64,000 bases of DNA, taken from Porphyromonas uenonis DSM 23387 = JCM 13868 (GTDB lineage: Bacteria; Bacteroidota; Bacteroidia; Bacteroidales; Porphyromonadaceae). The translations under genes and the position numbers were made by a program. The DNA lies in NCBI RefSeq assembly GCF_000482365.1, contig NZ_KI535308.1, positions 220,323 through 284,322 on the forward strand, in the 5' to 3' direction. Positions 23,315-31,099 of the stretch are shown piece by piece (within the stretch, counting starts at the first letter, position 1; each line of letters opens with the position of its first letter). The notes under the pieces are model-generated. The model was given only the letters and a program-made list of their open reading frames with translations. It made no database searches and had not been told where the DNA came from.

Positions 23315-25069
23315 ATGACTAGAACGAAGATATTTCTATACTCCCTCCTGCTGGTAGCCTTTATGGCGCTATCTGCGTGCCAGCAGGAGCAGCGTACAGC
23401 TCCTGTAGATCAGGATGGAGAGCGGGTCACTGTATCCCTCTCAGTAGATGTACCGCACTATGCCCCCATGCGCGCTGTGCACCAAGAGGGCATCAATGAG
23501 AATGAGATTAAGACGCTAGAGCTACTAGTCTTCAATACGGAGGGGCTGATGGCAGACTACGCCCTTGCTAAGGATCTGACCAAGCAAAACGATGGCAAGT
23601 ACACCTTCACCGCCAGGCTGAAGCCCCAGAGCTCCCCCTGCGTCATTCACTTTGTTGCCAACCGCAACTACGGGGGTAGCGACTCTGGCCGACAGTACCT
23701 AGGACGTAAGGAGAGCGATGTGCTCCTCTCAGACCTCGTGACTATGACCGAGGTAAGCCAAGCTAAGAGCATCCCGATGTGGGCTCGCTATAAGTATAAT
23801 GAGGTGCAGGAGAATAGCAACCTTGGAGAGATCCAGCTCCTACGCTCCATGGCCAAGTTTACGCTAGAGAGCCACACCACTAAGCTCGCCGACGTCTCCT
23901 ACACACTATGTAATAGTTACGACTGCGGTACCGTGGCGCCCTTTAAGCGAGCAGCGTTGCCAGACCTTGACGAAGCATTTAGCATAGTGGATCGAGTGCC
24001 GACCGTGCCGAGAGAGAGCTTCTTAGCCAATGGGGATGCAGGTCTAGGCTGGTATACGGATGGTACTCCTGTCTACGGCTTCGAGCGAAGGAATAAGGCG
24101 GCAAAGCCTATCTCTTGTATCGTCCTCCGCGCTAAGTATGATGGAGCTGCAGACTACTCTTACTACAAGCTCGACTTCGTCAAGAGTGCTAATCGTCTAG
24201 AGCGTTACGACCTGCTGCGCAACTACTGGTACAAGGTGACCATCAATGATGCCTTAGCCACTGGGGCACCCTCACTAGACGAGGCACTCGCAGGGCCAGC
24301 GGTCAATAACCTCGCACTCTCTGAGGAGCTGCAAGCCTACCCCTCGTACTCCGACGGTAAGGGACGACTAGAGGTCGAGGCGAGCAGCTATATCTTGATA
24401 CATGGAGAGGGGACACTCACCTTTAAGGCAAACTATTACCCTGAGGGCAGTGCCACAGCTCAAAATGATAAGCTCCAGATCGTTGCCGTGCGCAATGAGA
24501 CCAACTACCCCGCCATAACAGATGACAGTCAGGTCACTATCACGCCAGCAGGAGTCATCACGGCGACGCTTCAACCCGTTCAGCCTGGAGAGAGACGTAT
24601 CTCCGACATTATCGTAGGTGTAACGAGAGACCCCGACCTCATGCGCATCGTACGGGTTGAGGTGAGAGAGCCTTACAGCTACGAGCTCTTTCAGGTGAAT
24701 GGGCAGTCTGCGGTTAGCAATACGGTTACAGCTACTGTTAATAAGCAGCAGGGTGCGCTCTCTTTCGTCATAACCCTACCAGAAGACTTTAGAGCGCAGC
24801 AGCTCCCGATGCGCCTGCGCTTCTTTACGGAGCACTTCTATCCAGATGTAACAACGGAGAATGGCAGTATGGGCAAGTTCTCCTTCGGCCTTGCCAAAAA
24901 TGATCCAAATCCAGAGGGTCGCTCATGCTATACGACGATCATCTCTACACTGCCGGCTAATCGGACACTCAGATGCACCTTCCTCTCGAACAAGAGTGCC
25001 TGCGCAGAGACCATAGAGGTGGTATCTCTAGAGAATCTCTTTGACACACAGCGTATCGTAGTGAATTAA
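23315..25069 (+). CDS. fimE: Accessory fimbrial lipoprotein, FimE-like
   Basis: 584 residues. Signal peptide with lipobox MALSAC (lipid-Cys22). A pro-segment with candidate processing Arg53 (APMR-A) lies before EIKTLELLVFNTEG, the conserved first strand. Remaining sequence is beta-rich with no catalytic motif: VANRNYGG near residue 110, then several sandwich domains (LEVEASSYILIHGEGTLTF near 350; YELFQVNGQSAV near 455). Last gene of the operon and followed by a strong hairpin. In P. gingivalis, FimE is needed to bring FimC and FimD onto the fibre; equivalence here rests on gene order, length and the shared precursor layout. Confidence 0.8.
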   Translation: MTRTKIFLYSLLLVAFMALSACQQEQRTAPVDQDGERVTVSLSVDVPHYAPMRAVHQEGINENEIKTLELLVFNTEGLMADYALAKDLTKQNDGKYTFTARLKPQSSPCVIHFVANRNYGGSDSGRQYLGRKESDVLLSDLVTMTEVSQAKSIPMWARYKYNEVQENSNLGEIQLLRSMAKFTLESHTTKLADVSYTLCNSYDCGTVAPFKRAALPDLDEAFSIVDRVPTVPRESFLANGDAGLGWYTDGTPVYGFERRNKAAKPISCIVLRAKYDGAADYSYYKLDFVKSANRLERYDLLRNYWYKVTINDALATGAPSLDEALAGPAVNNLALSEELQAYPSYSDGKGRLEVEASSYILIHGEGTLTFKANYYPEGSATAQNDKLQIVAVRNETNYPAITDDSQVTITPAGVITATLQPVQPGERRISDIIVGVTRDPDLMRIVRVEVREPYSYELFQVNGQSAVSNTVTATVNKQQGALSFVITLPEDFRAQQLPMRLRFFTEHFYPDVTTENGSMGKFSFGLAKNDPNPEGRSCYTTIISTLPANRTLRCTFLSNKSACAETIEVVSLENLFDTQRIVVN

Positions 25070-25118
25070 GGCCAACTAAGTAACTTAAGAGGGGGGCTCT
25101 ATTACTTGGTTGAGCTAG

Positions 25119-25152
25119 TGAGGCTGTTACTCCTTGTGGAGTGGCAGCCTCA
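25119..25152 (+). terminator. Terminator hairpin of the fimbrial operon
   Basis: TGAGGCTGTTACTCC (25119-25133) pairs with GGAGTGGCAGCCTCA (25138-25152) over TTGT: a 15-bp stem including two T-G pairs. Only a weak T-rich tail follows. Confidence 0.75.
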
Positions 25153-25242
25153 TGTTGTTAAGTTGAGGACGACCTAAATTTCGCAAGTCGATTAGCACGA
25201 TGTCAGTCATAAAAAGCGCAAGGAGAGAGCAGCCGGCAAAGC

Positions 25243-25568
25243 AGGGCTGACGCATGAAGATACTTGGGAATACACGGTCCAAGTATCCCTACAGAGTCGC
25301 TACGGATTCCCTCTGATTACACCTTCCTCCCGAAGAATTGAATTCCTACCTAGAAATTTGCCAAATAGCTACCTAGGAATTGCCCCAATTCCTACCTAGG
25401 GAATAAAAAATTCTTCGGAGGAATCAAATGAAACTTCGGAGGAATCAAAAAATAAGTCCGAAGAATTTGCCCATTTCCTAGGTAGCAAATCAGAAATATC
25501 TACGGAGGAATTGGGCCAATTCCTAGGTAGGAAATGAAACGAGCTTGTTTTTACCATGGATCAGCCCT
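25243..25568 (+). repeat. Phased palindrome array B with inverted ends (BrickBuilt-like, 326 bp)
   Basis: Left end AGGGCTGACGCATGA (25243-25257), right end TCAGCCCT (25561-25568), imperfect inverted repeats. Inside, from about 25343, palindromic units (ATTCCTACCTAG.., CTACCTAGGAAT, CTTCGGAGGAAT, TCCGAAGAAT, CTAGGTAGC, CTACGGAGGAAT, CCTAGGTAGGAAAT) recur at 21-23 bp. Same unit order as array D. Intergenic between fimE and the DUF4286 gene; no ORF. The right end runs into the next promoter region. Confidence 0.88.
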
Positions 25569-25606
25569 GGCCGGCAAGGCGACGCGGAGCGGAGGGGCTT
25601 TTTTGG

Positions 25607-25614
25607 TATCTTTG
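25607..25614 (+). promoter_or_regulatory. -7 element for DUF4286-ruvC
   Basis: TATCTTTG fits TAnnTTTG, 53 nt before the start codon. It lies 39 bp after the end of array B, so the element may influence this promoter. Confidence 0.55.
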
Positions 25615-25666
25615 TGGCGTGTGGCTGATTAGTCGCACGATACTCTTTAGTTAACTACTGCTTCTT

Positions 25667-25996
25667 ATGTACCGAGTGAATGTCTCTTTCTTTCTCAAAG
25701 CTCAGGAGTATGCGCTCCTTGACGAGTTCCTACGCACTAGGCTGGTGCCACTGCTCCGTGACGATGAGGGCGTGGCGCAGGTGGATCTCCTCGAGGTGAT
25801 GGCGCAAGCGCCTGTCGTGGAGATGGCGCAACCGGTGGACGATATGGTCCTAGCTCTACTCATTTCTCTAGAGCAGGAACGAGATCTAGAGCACTATCTC
25901 TCTGAGGTACTAGGCGAACGACTGGAGCTGCTGGGCAAGACCTTCGGCGAGCGCGTCCTATATCATGTCACACCGATGAGACAGATCGCACTATGA
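25667..25996 (+). CDS. DUF4286 family protein
   Basis: 109 residues, small and soluble, no signal. The N-terminus [22 protein letters not shown] and the stretch around [19 protein letters not shown] have the pattern of the DUF4286 family, which in Bacteroidota often precedes ruvC. The alternating pattern suggests a ferredoxin-like (dimeric alpha/beta barrel) fold. Function unknown. Its stop overlaps the ruvC start by 4 bases (ATGA), indicating translational coupling and perhaps a link to DNA repair. Confidence 0.7.
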   Translation: MYRVNVSFFLKAQEYALLDEFLRTRLVPLLRDDEGVAQVDLLEVMAQAPVVEMAQPVDDMVLALLISLEQERDLEHYLSEVLGERLELLGKTFGERVLYHVTPMRQIAL

Positions 25997-26571
25997 GCAA
26001 GTCACGTGGCGAGCGCATACTGATAGGCATTGACCCCGGCACCATTGTGATGGGCTACGGGCTGCTCTCCGTGCGGGGGCAGCATGCCGAGATGCTCACC
26101 ATGGGGGTGATCGAGCTGAGCCGTTACGAGGACCACTACACCCGTCTGGGGCGCATCTACAAGCGTGTGGCGGGGCTGATCGATGAGTTCCTACCTGACG
26201 AGATGGCTCTGGAGGCACCGTTCTATGGTAAGAATGTGCAGTCGATGCTCAAGCTGGGGCGGGCACAGGGGGTCGCTATGGCGGCGGCCCTCAGCCGAGA
26301 TATACCCATTGCGGAGTATGTGCCGATGCGTGTCAAGCAGGCGATCACGGGTACGGGGCAAGCTTCCAAAGAGCAGGTGGCGACGATGCTCCAGCGGGTG
26401 CTACGCATTCCCGCTGAACTGATGCCCGAGAAGCTCGATGCGACCGATGGCTTGGCGGTCGCCTACTGTCACTTCCTGCAAACCTCTAATGCGGTGGCTA
26501 CGTCCAATGAGAGTGCCAAGAGCTGGAAGGAGTTTATCAAAGCCAACCCCAACAAAGTGCACGGACTCTAA
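25993..26571 (+). CDS. ruvC: Crossover junction endodeoxyribonuclease RuvC
   Basis: 192 residues, usual size. RNase H-like fold with catalytic acids Asp14 ([14 protein letters not shown]), Glu74 (LEAPFYGKN), and the pair in [14 protein letters not shown] near residues 149-152. [14 protein letters not shown] and the basic region [15 protein letters not shown] are typical of DNA contact. The dimer resolves Holliday junctions with RuvAB during recombination repair. Start ATG overlaps the previous gene's stop by 4 bases. About 20 residues ([13 protein letters not shown]) extend the C-terminus, as in many Bacteroidota RuvC. Confidence 0.96.
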   Translation: MSKSRGERILIGIDPGTIVMGYGLLSVRGQHAEMLTMGVIELSRYEDHYTRLGRIYKRVAGLIDEFLPDEMALEAPFYGKNVQSMLKLGRAQGVAMAAALSRDIPIAEYVPMRVKQAITGTGQASKEQVATMLQRVLRIPAELMPEKLDATDGLAVAYCHFLQTSNAVATSNESAKSWKEFIKANPNKVHGL

Positions 26572-26602
26572 GCGAAACACAATAATATATATAACAGAAC
26601 CT

Positions 26603-27994
26603 ATGACCTCAGCCCGCAAACTACTCGCTCTCCTCTGCTGCTACCTCTGTGGCGCACTGCTCCTATCGGCGCAACAAGGGACAAAGCAGGCACCTCCCCT
26701 CGGCATCTGGGAGGGCACCCTGCAAATCTCTGGATCGGAGCTACCCCTCCGCTTCAACATCGGCAAGGATCAGCAAGAGCGTATTTGCTGCACAATGGAT
26801 AGTCCGTCGCAGATGGCGACTGGTATCGAAGCAACAATCGAGCTTGCCGATGGCATCGTCATCACCATCCCGAACCTATACGTTCGCTACGAGGGCAAGC
26901 TCGTGAGTAGCGATACCATCGTAGGGACCTTTGCGCAGGGCGGTATGTCACTACCGCTCACACTCGTACGAGCCAGCCAGCCCGCCAAGGCTGATCGTCC
27001 GCAGACACCACAGCCCCCCTACCCCTACGAGACAGAGGAGGTGACCTTTTACAATGGCACGGCACCGCTCCACGGCACGCTCACCTACCCTGTCGGACAT
27101 CAGGTGGAGAGCCGTGTGGAGCAGATCGTTCTCTTTGTCTCTGGATCGGGTATACAGGATCGTGATGAGACCCTTGCGGAGCATAAGCCCTTTGCTGTGC
27201 TGGCGGACTACTTGGCTCGGCAGGGCGTAGCGACGCTACGCTACGACGACCGTGGCTATCACGACGATATAGACTCGGCCACTGTTGCCGAGGCGACCAC
27301 CGCAACGCTAGCGGACGATGCTCAGGCTGCAGTTCACTACCTACGTGGTCGGAAGGCTTTCGACAAGGTGGGCGTGCTGGGACATAGCGAGGGAGGTACT
27401 ATCGCCTTCATGCTGGCAGCTCGCGGCGTCCCTGACTTCATCATCAGCTTAGCGGGTAGCACGCTGCCTGGCAAGGAGGTTTTACAAGACCAGATGGACC
27501 TGGGCCTAACTCGGGCGGAGGTACCAAAAGAGCTTCGCGCAGAGTATCTGCGAGCTGCTGTGGCGACCTTTGACCAAGCGACTCAGAGCGACTTGCGTGG
27601 CGAAGCTTTGGTCACCAAGGTTCTTTCGGAGGGACATTACCAGCTCCCTATTGGGTTGGTTTTGGATCTCAAGAAGGTTGCCGACGGGCTGAACCCTTGG
27701 CTTATCTACTTCACACAGTATGATCCGAAGGGGGATATAGCGCAGACGCACTGCCCAGTGCTGGCGCTCAACGGTTCGCTAGACCAACAGGTGCTAGCGG
27801 ACAAGCATCTGCCCGTCATCGAGCAGAGTCTCCCGACGGGGACACCACGGCAAGTGCGCCAGCTGGAGGGGCTGAACCACCTCTTCCAGCATGCGACGAC
27901 AGGAGCCGTGAGCGAGTACTATCAGATCAGTGAGACGATCGCTCCCGAGGTACTGGAGCTGATCGCCGAGTGGCTCACCAAACTAACTAAATAA
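26603..27994 (+). CDS. Exported alpha/beta hydrolase
   Basis: 463 residues from ATG 26603, which starts a clear signal peptide (MTSARKLLALLCCYLCGALLLSAQQ). The longer open frame from 26438 overlaps ruvC and is not used. Residues about 30-125 form an N-terminal beta domain (LGIWEGTLQISGSELPLRFN) common to Bacteroidota relatives. The hydrolase fold follows, with the nucleophile Ser near 260 in GHSEGG, LRYDDRGYHDD upstream, the acid in LALNGSLDQQV and the His in LEGLNHLFQ. Likely a periplasmic or surface esterase/peptidase-like enzyme; the substrate is unknown. The next gene starts 11 nt after its stop. Confidence 0.88.
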   Translation: MTSARKLLALLCCYLCGALLLSAQQGTKQAPPLGIWEGTLQISGSELPLRFNIGKDQQERICCTMDSPSQMATGIEATIELADGIVITIPNLYVRYEGKLVSSDTIVGTFAQGGMSLPLTLVRASQPAKADRPQTPQPPYPYETEEVTFYNGTAPLHGTLTYPVGHQVESRVEQIVLFVSGSGIQDRDETLAEHKPFAVLADYLARQGVATLRYDDRGYHDDIDSATVAEATTATLADDAQAAVHYLRGRKAFDKVGVLGHSEGGTIAFMLAARGVPDFIISLAGSTLPGKEVLQDQMDLGLTRAEVPKELRAEYLRAAVATFDQATQSDLRGEALVTKVLSEGHYQLPIGLVLDLKKVADGLNPWLIYFTQYDPKGDIAQTHCPVLALNGSLDQQVLADKHLPVIEQSLPTGTPRQVRQLEGLNHLFQHATTGAVSEYYQISETIAPEVLELIAEWLTKLTK

Positions 27995-28005
27995 GGAGTA
28001 AATCA

Positions 28006-29454
28006 ATGAGTAAGATTAAGATGCCAAAGAGCGGTGAGACGGGGCAACTCTTGTGGCGATATGACCCCAAGGATAGCTCTCTCACGCTATCAGGTACGGG
28101 AGCTCTACCCGACTACCCTATTGCGGAGAACCCATGGCATGAGTTCAGAGAGCAGATCGATACGGTCATCCTGAAGGAGGGCGTGACCCGTATCGGTGAC
28201 TACGCCTTCTATGACTGCACGGCGCTCACAAGCGTTGAGATACCCGAGGGGGTGACCCATATCGGAGAGAGCGCCTTCGCCTGCTGTCAGAGCCTGGAGT
28301 CTGTGACGATCCCTGGGAGCGTCACGGAGATTGGCGAGGGGGCTTTTGAGTCTTGTGACAGTATGCTCGCACTAGAGCTTGCCTCGGGACTGAAGTGTGT
28401 GGGGGCTTTTGCCTTTAGCGAGTGTGTCGCTCTCAGGGAGCTCGTCCTCCCTGACACGGTGGAGCGGATCGAGCGCAGTGCTTTTGCGGGTACTATGGCG
28501 CTCCACGAACTGGTCATCCCGGGCAATGTGCAGGAGATCGGGGACAACGCTTTCAATGGTTGCATCCAGCTCAGCAGTCTCACGCTCTCGGAGGGCATTC
28601 GGGTGATTGAGGAGATGGCTTTTAGCAATTGTAGTGACCTCACGAAGGTGCTGATCCCCGCCTCGGTAGAGCGTCTAGGCGATGGGGTCTTTGCGGACTG
28701 TCTAGCTATGGAGCAGATCTCCGTAGCCCCAGAGAGTGAGCACTACGTTGTGCGGGATAACATCCTATACAGTAAGGATCTGAGTGTCTTGATACACTAC
28801 CCTGCGTCTAAAGAGGAGCAGGAGTTTACGATACCTGAGGAGGTGCGTAAGATTGCGGGGCTAGCCTTCGCAAGCAACTACTTCCTAATGGAGGTCATGC
28901 TCGGAGATCATCTAGAGGAGGTGGGGTCGTATGCTTTCGCCCGCTGCTCGAGTCTCAGCTTTATGTCTCTGCCTGCACAGACGACTCGTCTCGGGGTCTC
29001 CCCCTTCCACGACTGCATCATGCTCCTCGAGATTGAGGTGGATCCGAACAATCCAAGCTACTCCTCTATCGACGGGGTACTATATAATAAGGAGCAGACG
29101 CAGCTAATCCAGTATCCTGCGGGGCTGTATGATGATGTCTATAGAATCCCCGACACGGTGCAAGAGATCGCTGAGAATGCTGGTTACGATGCCCAAAAAC
29201 TTGAGGTCCTAGTGATACCCGAGAGCGTGCGCAAGATCGGAGATATGGCGTTTGCCTTCTGCGATCAGCTTCGCAAGGTGGAGATCCGTGTGGCTGACCC
29301 CGCGCAGGTGGAGGTGGGGTTGATGACCCTGTTTAGCGTAGCTGGCACGCCCCGCAAACTCATTGTACCGAAGGGAAGTAGCAAGCTCTACAAAAAGAGC
29401 GAGAGCTGGCTCGAGTTCACCTCAAACATTCTCGAGACAAAGGATAAGGGATAG
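28006..29454 (+). CDS. BspA-type leucine-rich repeat protein (LRR_5), no signal peptide
   Basis: 482 residues. After an N-terminal segment (LLWRYDPKDSSLTLSGTGAL) come about a dozen 23-residue repeats of the form GVTRIGDYAFYDCTALTSVE, typical of BspA-like LRR_5 proteins. No signal peptide or C-terminal sorting domain is visible, which is unusual because most BspA-like proteins are surface adhesins; this one may be cytoplasmic or miss its export signal. Its start has a Shine-Dalgarno-like AGGAG 8 nt upstream, rare in this phylum. Closely follows the hydrolase gene. Ends with KDKG after a short non-repeat cap. Confidence 0.88.
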   Translation: MSKIKMPKSGETGQLLWRYDPKDSSLTLSGTGALPDYPIAENPWHEFREQIDTVILKEGVTRIGDYAFYDCTALTSVEIPEGVTHIGESAFACCQSLESVTIPGSVTEIGEGAFESCDSMLALELASGLKCVGAFAFSECVALRELVLPDTVERIERSAFAGTMALHELVIPGNVQEIGDNAFNGCIQLSSLTLSEGIRVIEEMAFSNCSDLTKVLIPASVERLGDGVFADCLAMEQISVAPESEHYVVRDNILYSKDLSVLIHYPASKEEQEFTIPEEVRKIAGLAFASNYFLMEVMLGDHLEEVGSYAFARCSSLSFMSLPAQTTRLGVSPFHDCIMLLEIEVDPNNPSYSSIDGVLYNKEQTQLIQYPAGLYDDVYRIPDTVQEIAENAGYDAQKLEVLVIPESVRKIGDMAFAFCDQLRKVEIRVADPAQVEVGLMTLFSVAGTPRKLIVPKGSSKLYKKSESWLEFTSNILETKDKG

Positions 29455-29456
29455 AG

Positions 29457-29530
29457 ATTAGAGGTTAGACATTAGAGGTTAGACATTAGAGGTTAGAGGA
29501 GCCCCACGTCACGAGTTGACTTGCGGGGCT
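29457..29530 (+). terminator. 14-bp minisatellite and intrinsic terminator
   Basis: TTAGAGGTTAGACA recurs about 2.5 times between 29457 and 29497. It is followed by AGCCCC (29500-29505) pairing with GGGGCT (29525-29530) and TCTTTT, a good intrinsic terminator for the LRR gene. Confidence 0.8.
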
Positions 29531-29564
29531 TCTTTTGCGTAACTGTATTGTTGATTGCTTTTAG

Positions 29565-29572
29565 TACCTTTG
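29565..29572 (+). promoter_or_regulatory. -7 element of the riboswitch transcript
   Basis: TACCTTTG fits TAnnTTTG. Start of transcription would fall near 29579, just before the riboswitch. No TTG at standard spacing. Confidence 0.6.
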
Positions 29573-29579
29573 CCAGCGA

Positions 29580-29770
29580 TCTTGGTTAGTGGAGAGGCGC
29601 GCCACTCCACTCGAAGAGGGAATCAGGTGCAATTCCTGAGCAAACCCGTTGCTGTAAAGCTCACCAAAGGCTAATGTGTCATCGACTTGATGAAGCCACT
29701 GCCCCGCAAACGTCACTCAGGGGTGGGAAGGATACACCTTAGCGAGCTAAGCCAGAAGACCTGCCACGAT
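29580..29770 (+). promoter_or_regulatory. Cobalamin riboswitch
   Basis: Contains the cobalamin aptamer core in order: GGGAATCAGGTGCAATTCC, GAGCAAACCCGTTGCTGTAA, GCCACTGCC, GGGTGGGAAGG and the B12 box GCCAGAAGACCTGCC (about 29750-29765). These are the ligand-pocket elements of the adenosylcobalamin riboswitch class. CCTTTTTT follows directly, so a transcriptional effect is possible, but in Bacteroidota control is usually at translation. High cobalamin should repress the two genes downstream. Confidence 0.95.
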
Positions 29771-29857
29771 CCTTTTTTCTATCAGTCTGCAACGTGGACT
29801 TTGCAGCACGATACGCTTCTGGCAAGGAGGGCGCTCGTATGCTCTCTAGCACTAGAT

Positions 29858-29967
29858 ACTAGGACAGGTACTCCTAGTTCATGGCTCGTTGAGCCGTAAA
29901 GTCGTTGAGTCGTAGAGTCTACCATGCGGTACTGAGACAGTATCTTGAATCCTCTAGACTCTACGAT
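29858..29967 (+). promoter_or_regulatory. Structured leader between riboswitch and start codon
   Basis: Perfect hairpin ACTAGGA (29858) / TCCTAGT (29872-29878), then GGCTC-GTT-GAGCC (29883-29895), then CGTAGAGTCTA (29911-29921) pairing perfectly with TAGACTCTACG (29955-29965). The last stem ends 2 nt before the ATG at 29968; its loop holds a smaller GGTACTG / CAGTATC stem. This could mask the ribosome entry site and act as the expression platform. Confidence 0.6.
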
Positions 29968-31074
29968 ATGAGACATATCTACCCCGTTATACTTCACATC
30001 CTCACCGGTCTCCTCCTCGGTGTGGCGACGCTCTCTGCGCAGGAGAGCCGCATCACGGAGGTGATTGCCTACCACCCAGCTCCTGGACAATTTATGGGGA
30101 GCGAAGTGATGGCGAGCAAGGGCGTATCAACTTATCAAGAGCTACTCCAGCAGGCACAGCGCATCCTCGTCCAGGATGGGAGCTTCCTCTCTCTCGGCGG
30201 ATGGGGCGGCTACATCATCGTTCGTATACAGCCCGCATTAGTCAATCAGCCCAACCAAGCGGACTTTGCGATACTGGGCAATGCTTTCATCGGTAATGCC
30301 GAGCCTGGCATCATCTATGTGAGCCAAGATGCCAATGGTAACGGACTGGCGGACGACCCGTGGTACCGCATCCGTGGCAGCGAGGACTATCGGAGCAACC
30401 TAGACTACACGATCACCTACTACAAGCCAAAAGACCCGTACAAAGACCCGATCGCCTGGAGCGACTCGGAGGGTGAGTCGGGACTCATACCACGCAATAA
30501 GTACCACACGACCAATAGCTACTACCCGCTCTGGGAGGGTAACAAAGTAACCTTCTCGGGGGTCCGCCTACCGGACTGTATGAAGCAAGAGCATGAGGGA
30601 GGGCTTTGGCAGTCTCAGCCTTACGCTTATGGCTATGCGGACAATCACCCTAACGGTTCCCCGGGTAGCTACATTGATATAGACAGTGCGGTCAGTGCTA
30701 AGGGAGAACTGGTACAGCTAGATCGTATCGACTTCCTCAAGGTGCAGACGGGCGTCCACCAGCAGACCGATGAGACGGGCGAAGTCTCGACCGAGTTTGC
30801 GGGCATCAAGCCCCTCGCCAAAGGCACCAGCATCACTTCCCCCCCTACAGCGACGCCAGCCGTGCGTTTTTCCAGTAGCGACAACATGCTACAGATCGAG
30901 AGCGAAGTGACGGGTACACTATACCTATATAATATAGACGGGCAACTCGTCCTGACGCATCCGATCTCTGTAGGTCGTGCGACGGTCGCTCTGCCCGCTA
31001 TGAACGATTGCTACGTCGCACTCTTACGCCTAGAGGGCGGAGCCTTTGCGACTTATCGTATATGCAGACAATAA
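29968..31074 (+). CDS. Type IX-secreted surface protein under cobalamin control
   Basis: 368 residues from ATG 29968, which starts a clean signal peptide (MRHIYPVILHILTGLLLGVATLSAQ). An ATG at 29905 would add 21 residues inside the leader hairpin and is rejected. Body: LGGWGGYIIVRI, FAILGNAFIGNAEPGIIYVS, DANGNGLADDPWYRI. From memory this pattern recurs in putative cell-surface proteins of Bacteroidota B12 loci. A calcium-loop look (DANGNGLADD) is seen near residue 118. The last 70 residues (SSSDNMLQIESEVTGTLYLY onward, ending TYRICRQ) form a type IX sorting domain. Predicted to be exported to the cell surface and to take part in corrinoid capture; function inferred only from the riboswitch. 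The next gene begins 25 nt later. Confidence 0.82.
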   Translation: MRHIYPVILHILTGLLLGVATLSAQESRITEVIAYHPAPGQFMGSEVMASKGVSTYQELLQQAQRILVQDGSFLSLGGWGGYIIVRIQPALVNQPNQADFAILGNAFIGNAEPGIIYVSQDANGNGLADDPWYRIRGSEDYRSNLDYTITYYKPKDPYKDPIAWSDSEGESGLIPRNKYHTTNSYYPLWEGNKVTFSGVRLPDCMKQEHEGGLWQSQPYAYGYADNHPNGSPGSYIDIDSAVSAKGELVQLDRIDFLKVQTGVHQQTDETGEVSTEFAGIKPLAKGTSITSPPTATPAVRFSSSDNMLQIESEVTGTLYLYNIDGQLVLTHPISVGRATVALPAMNDCYVALLRLEGGAFATYRICRQ

Positions 31075-31099
31075 CAAACTATATATTCACTCAATTACT

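Noticed and set aside
29687..30090. Frames inside the riboswitch and leader on both strands
   Set aside because: They run across conserved aptamer and hairpin sequence, which explains the conservation without coding.
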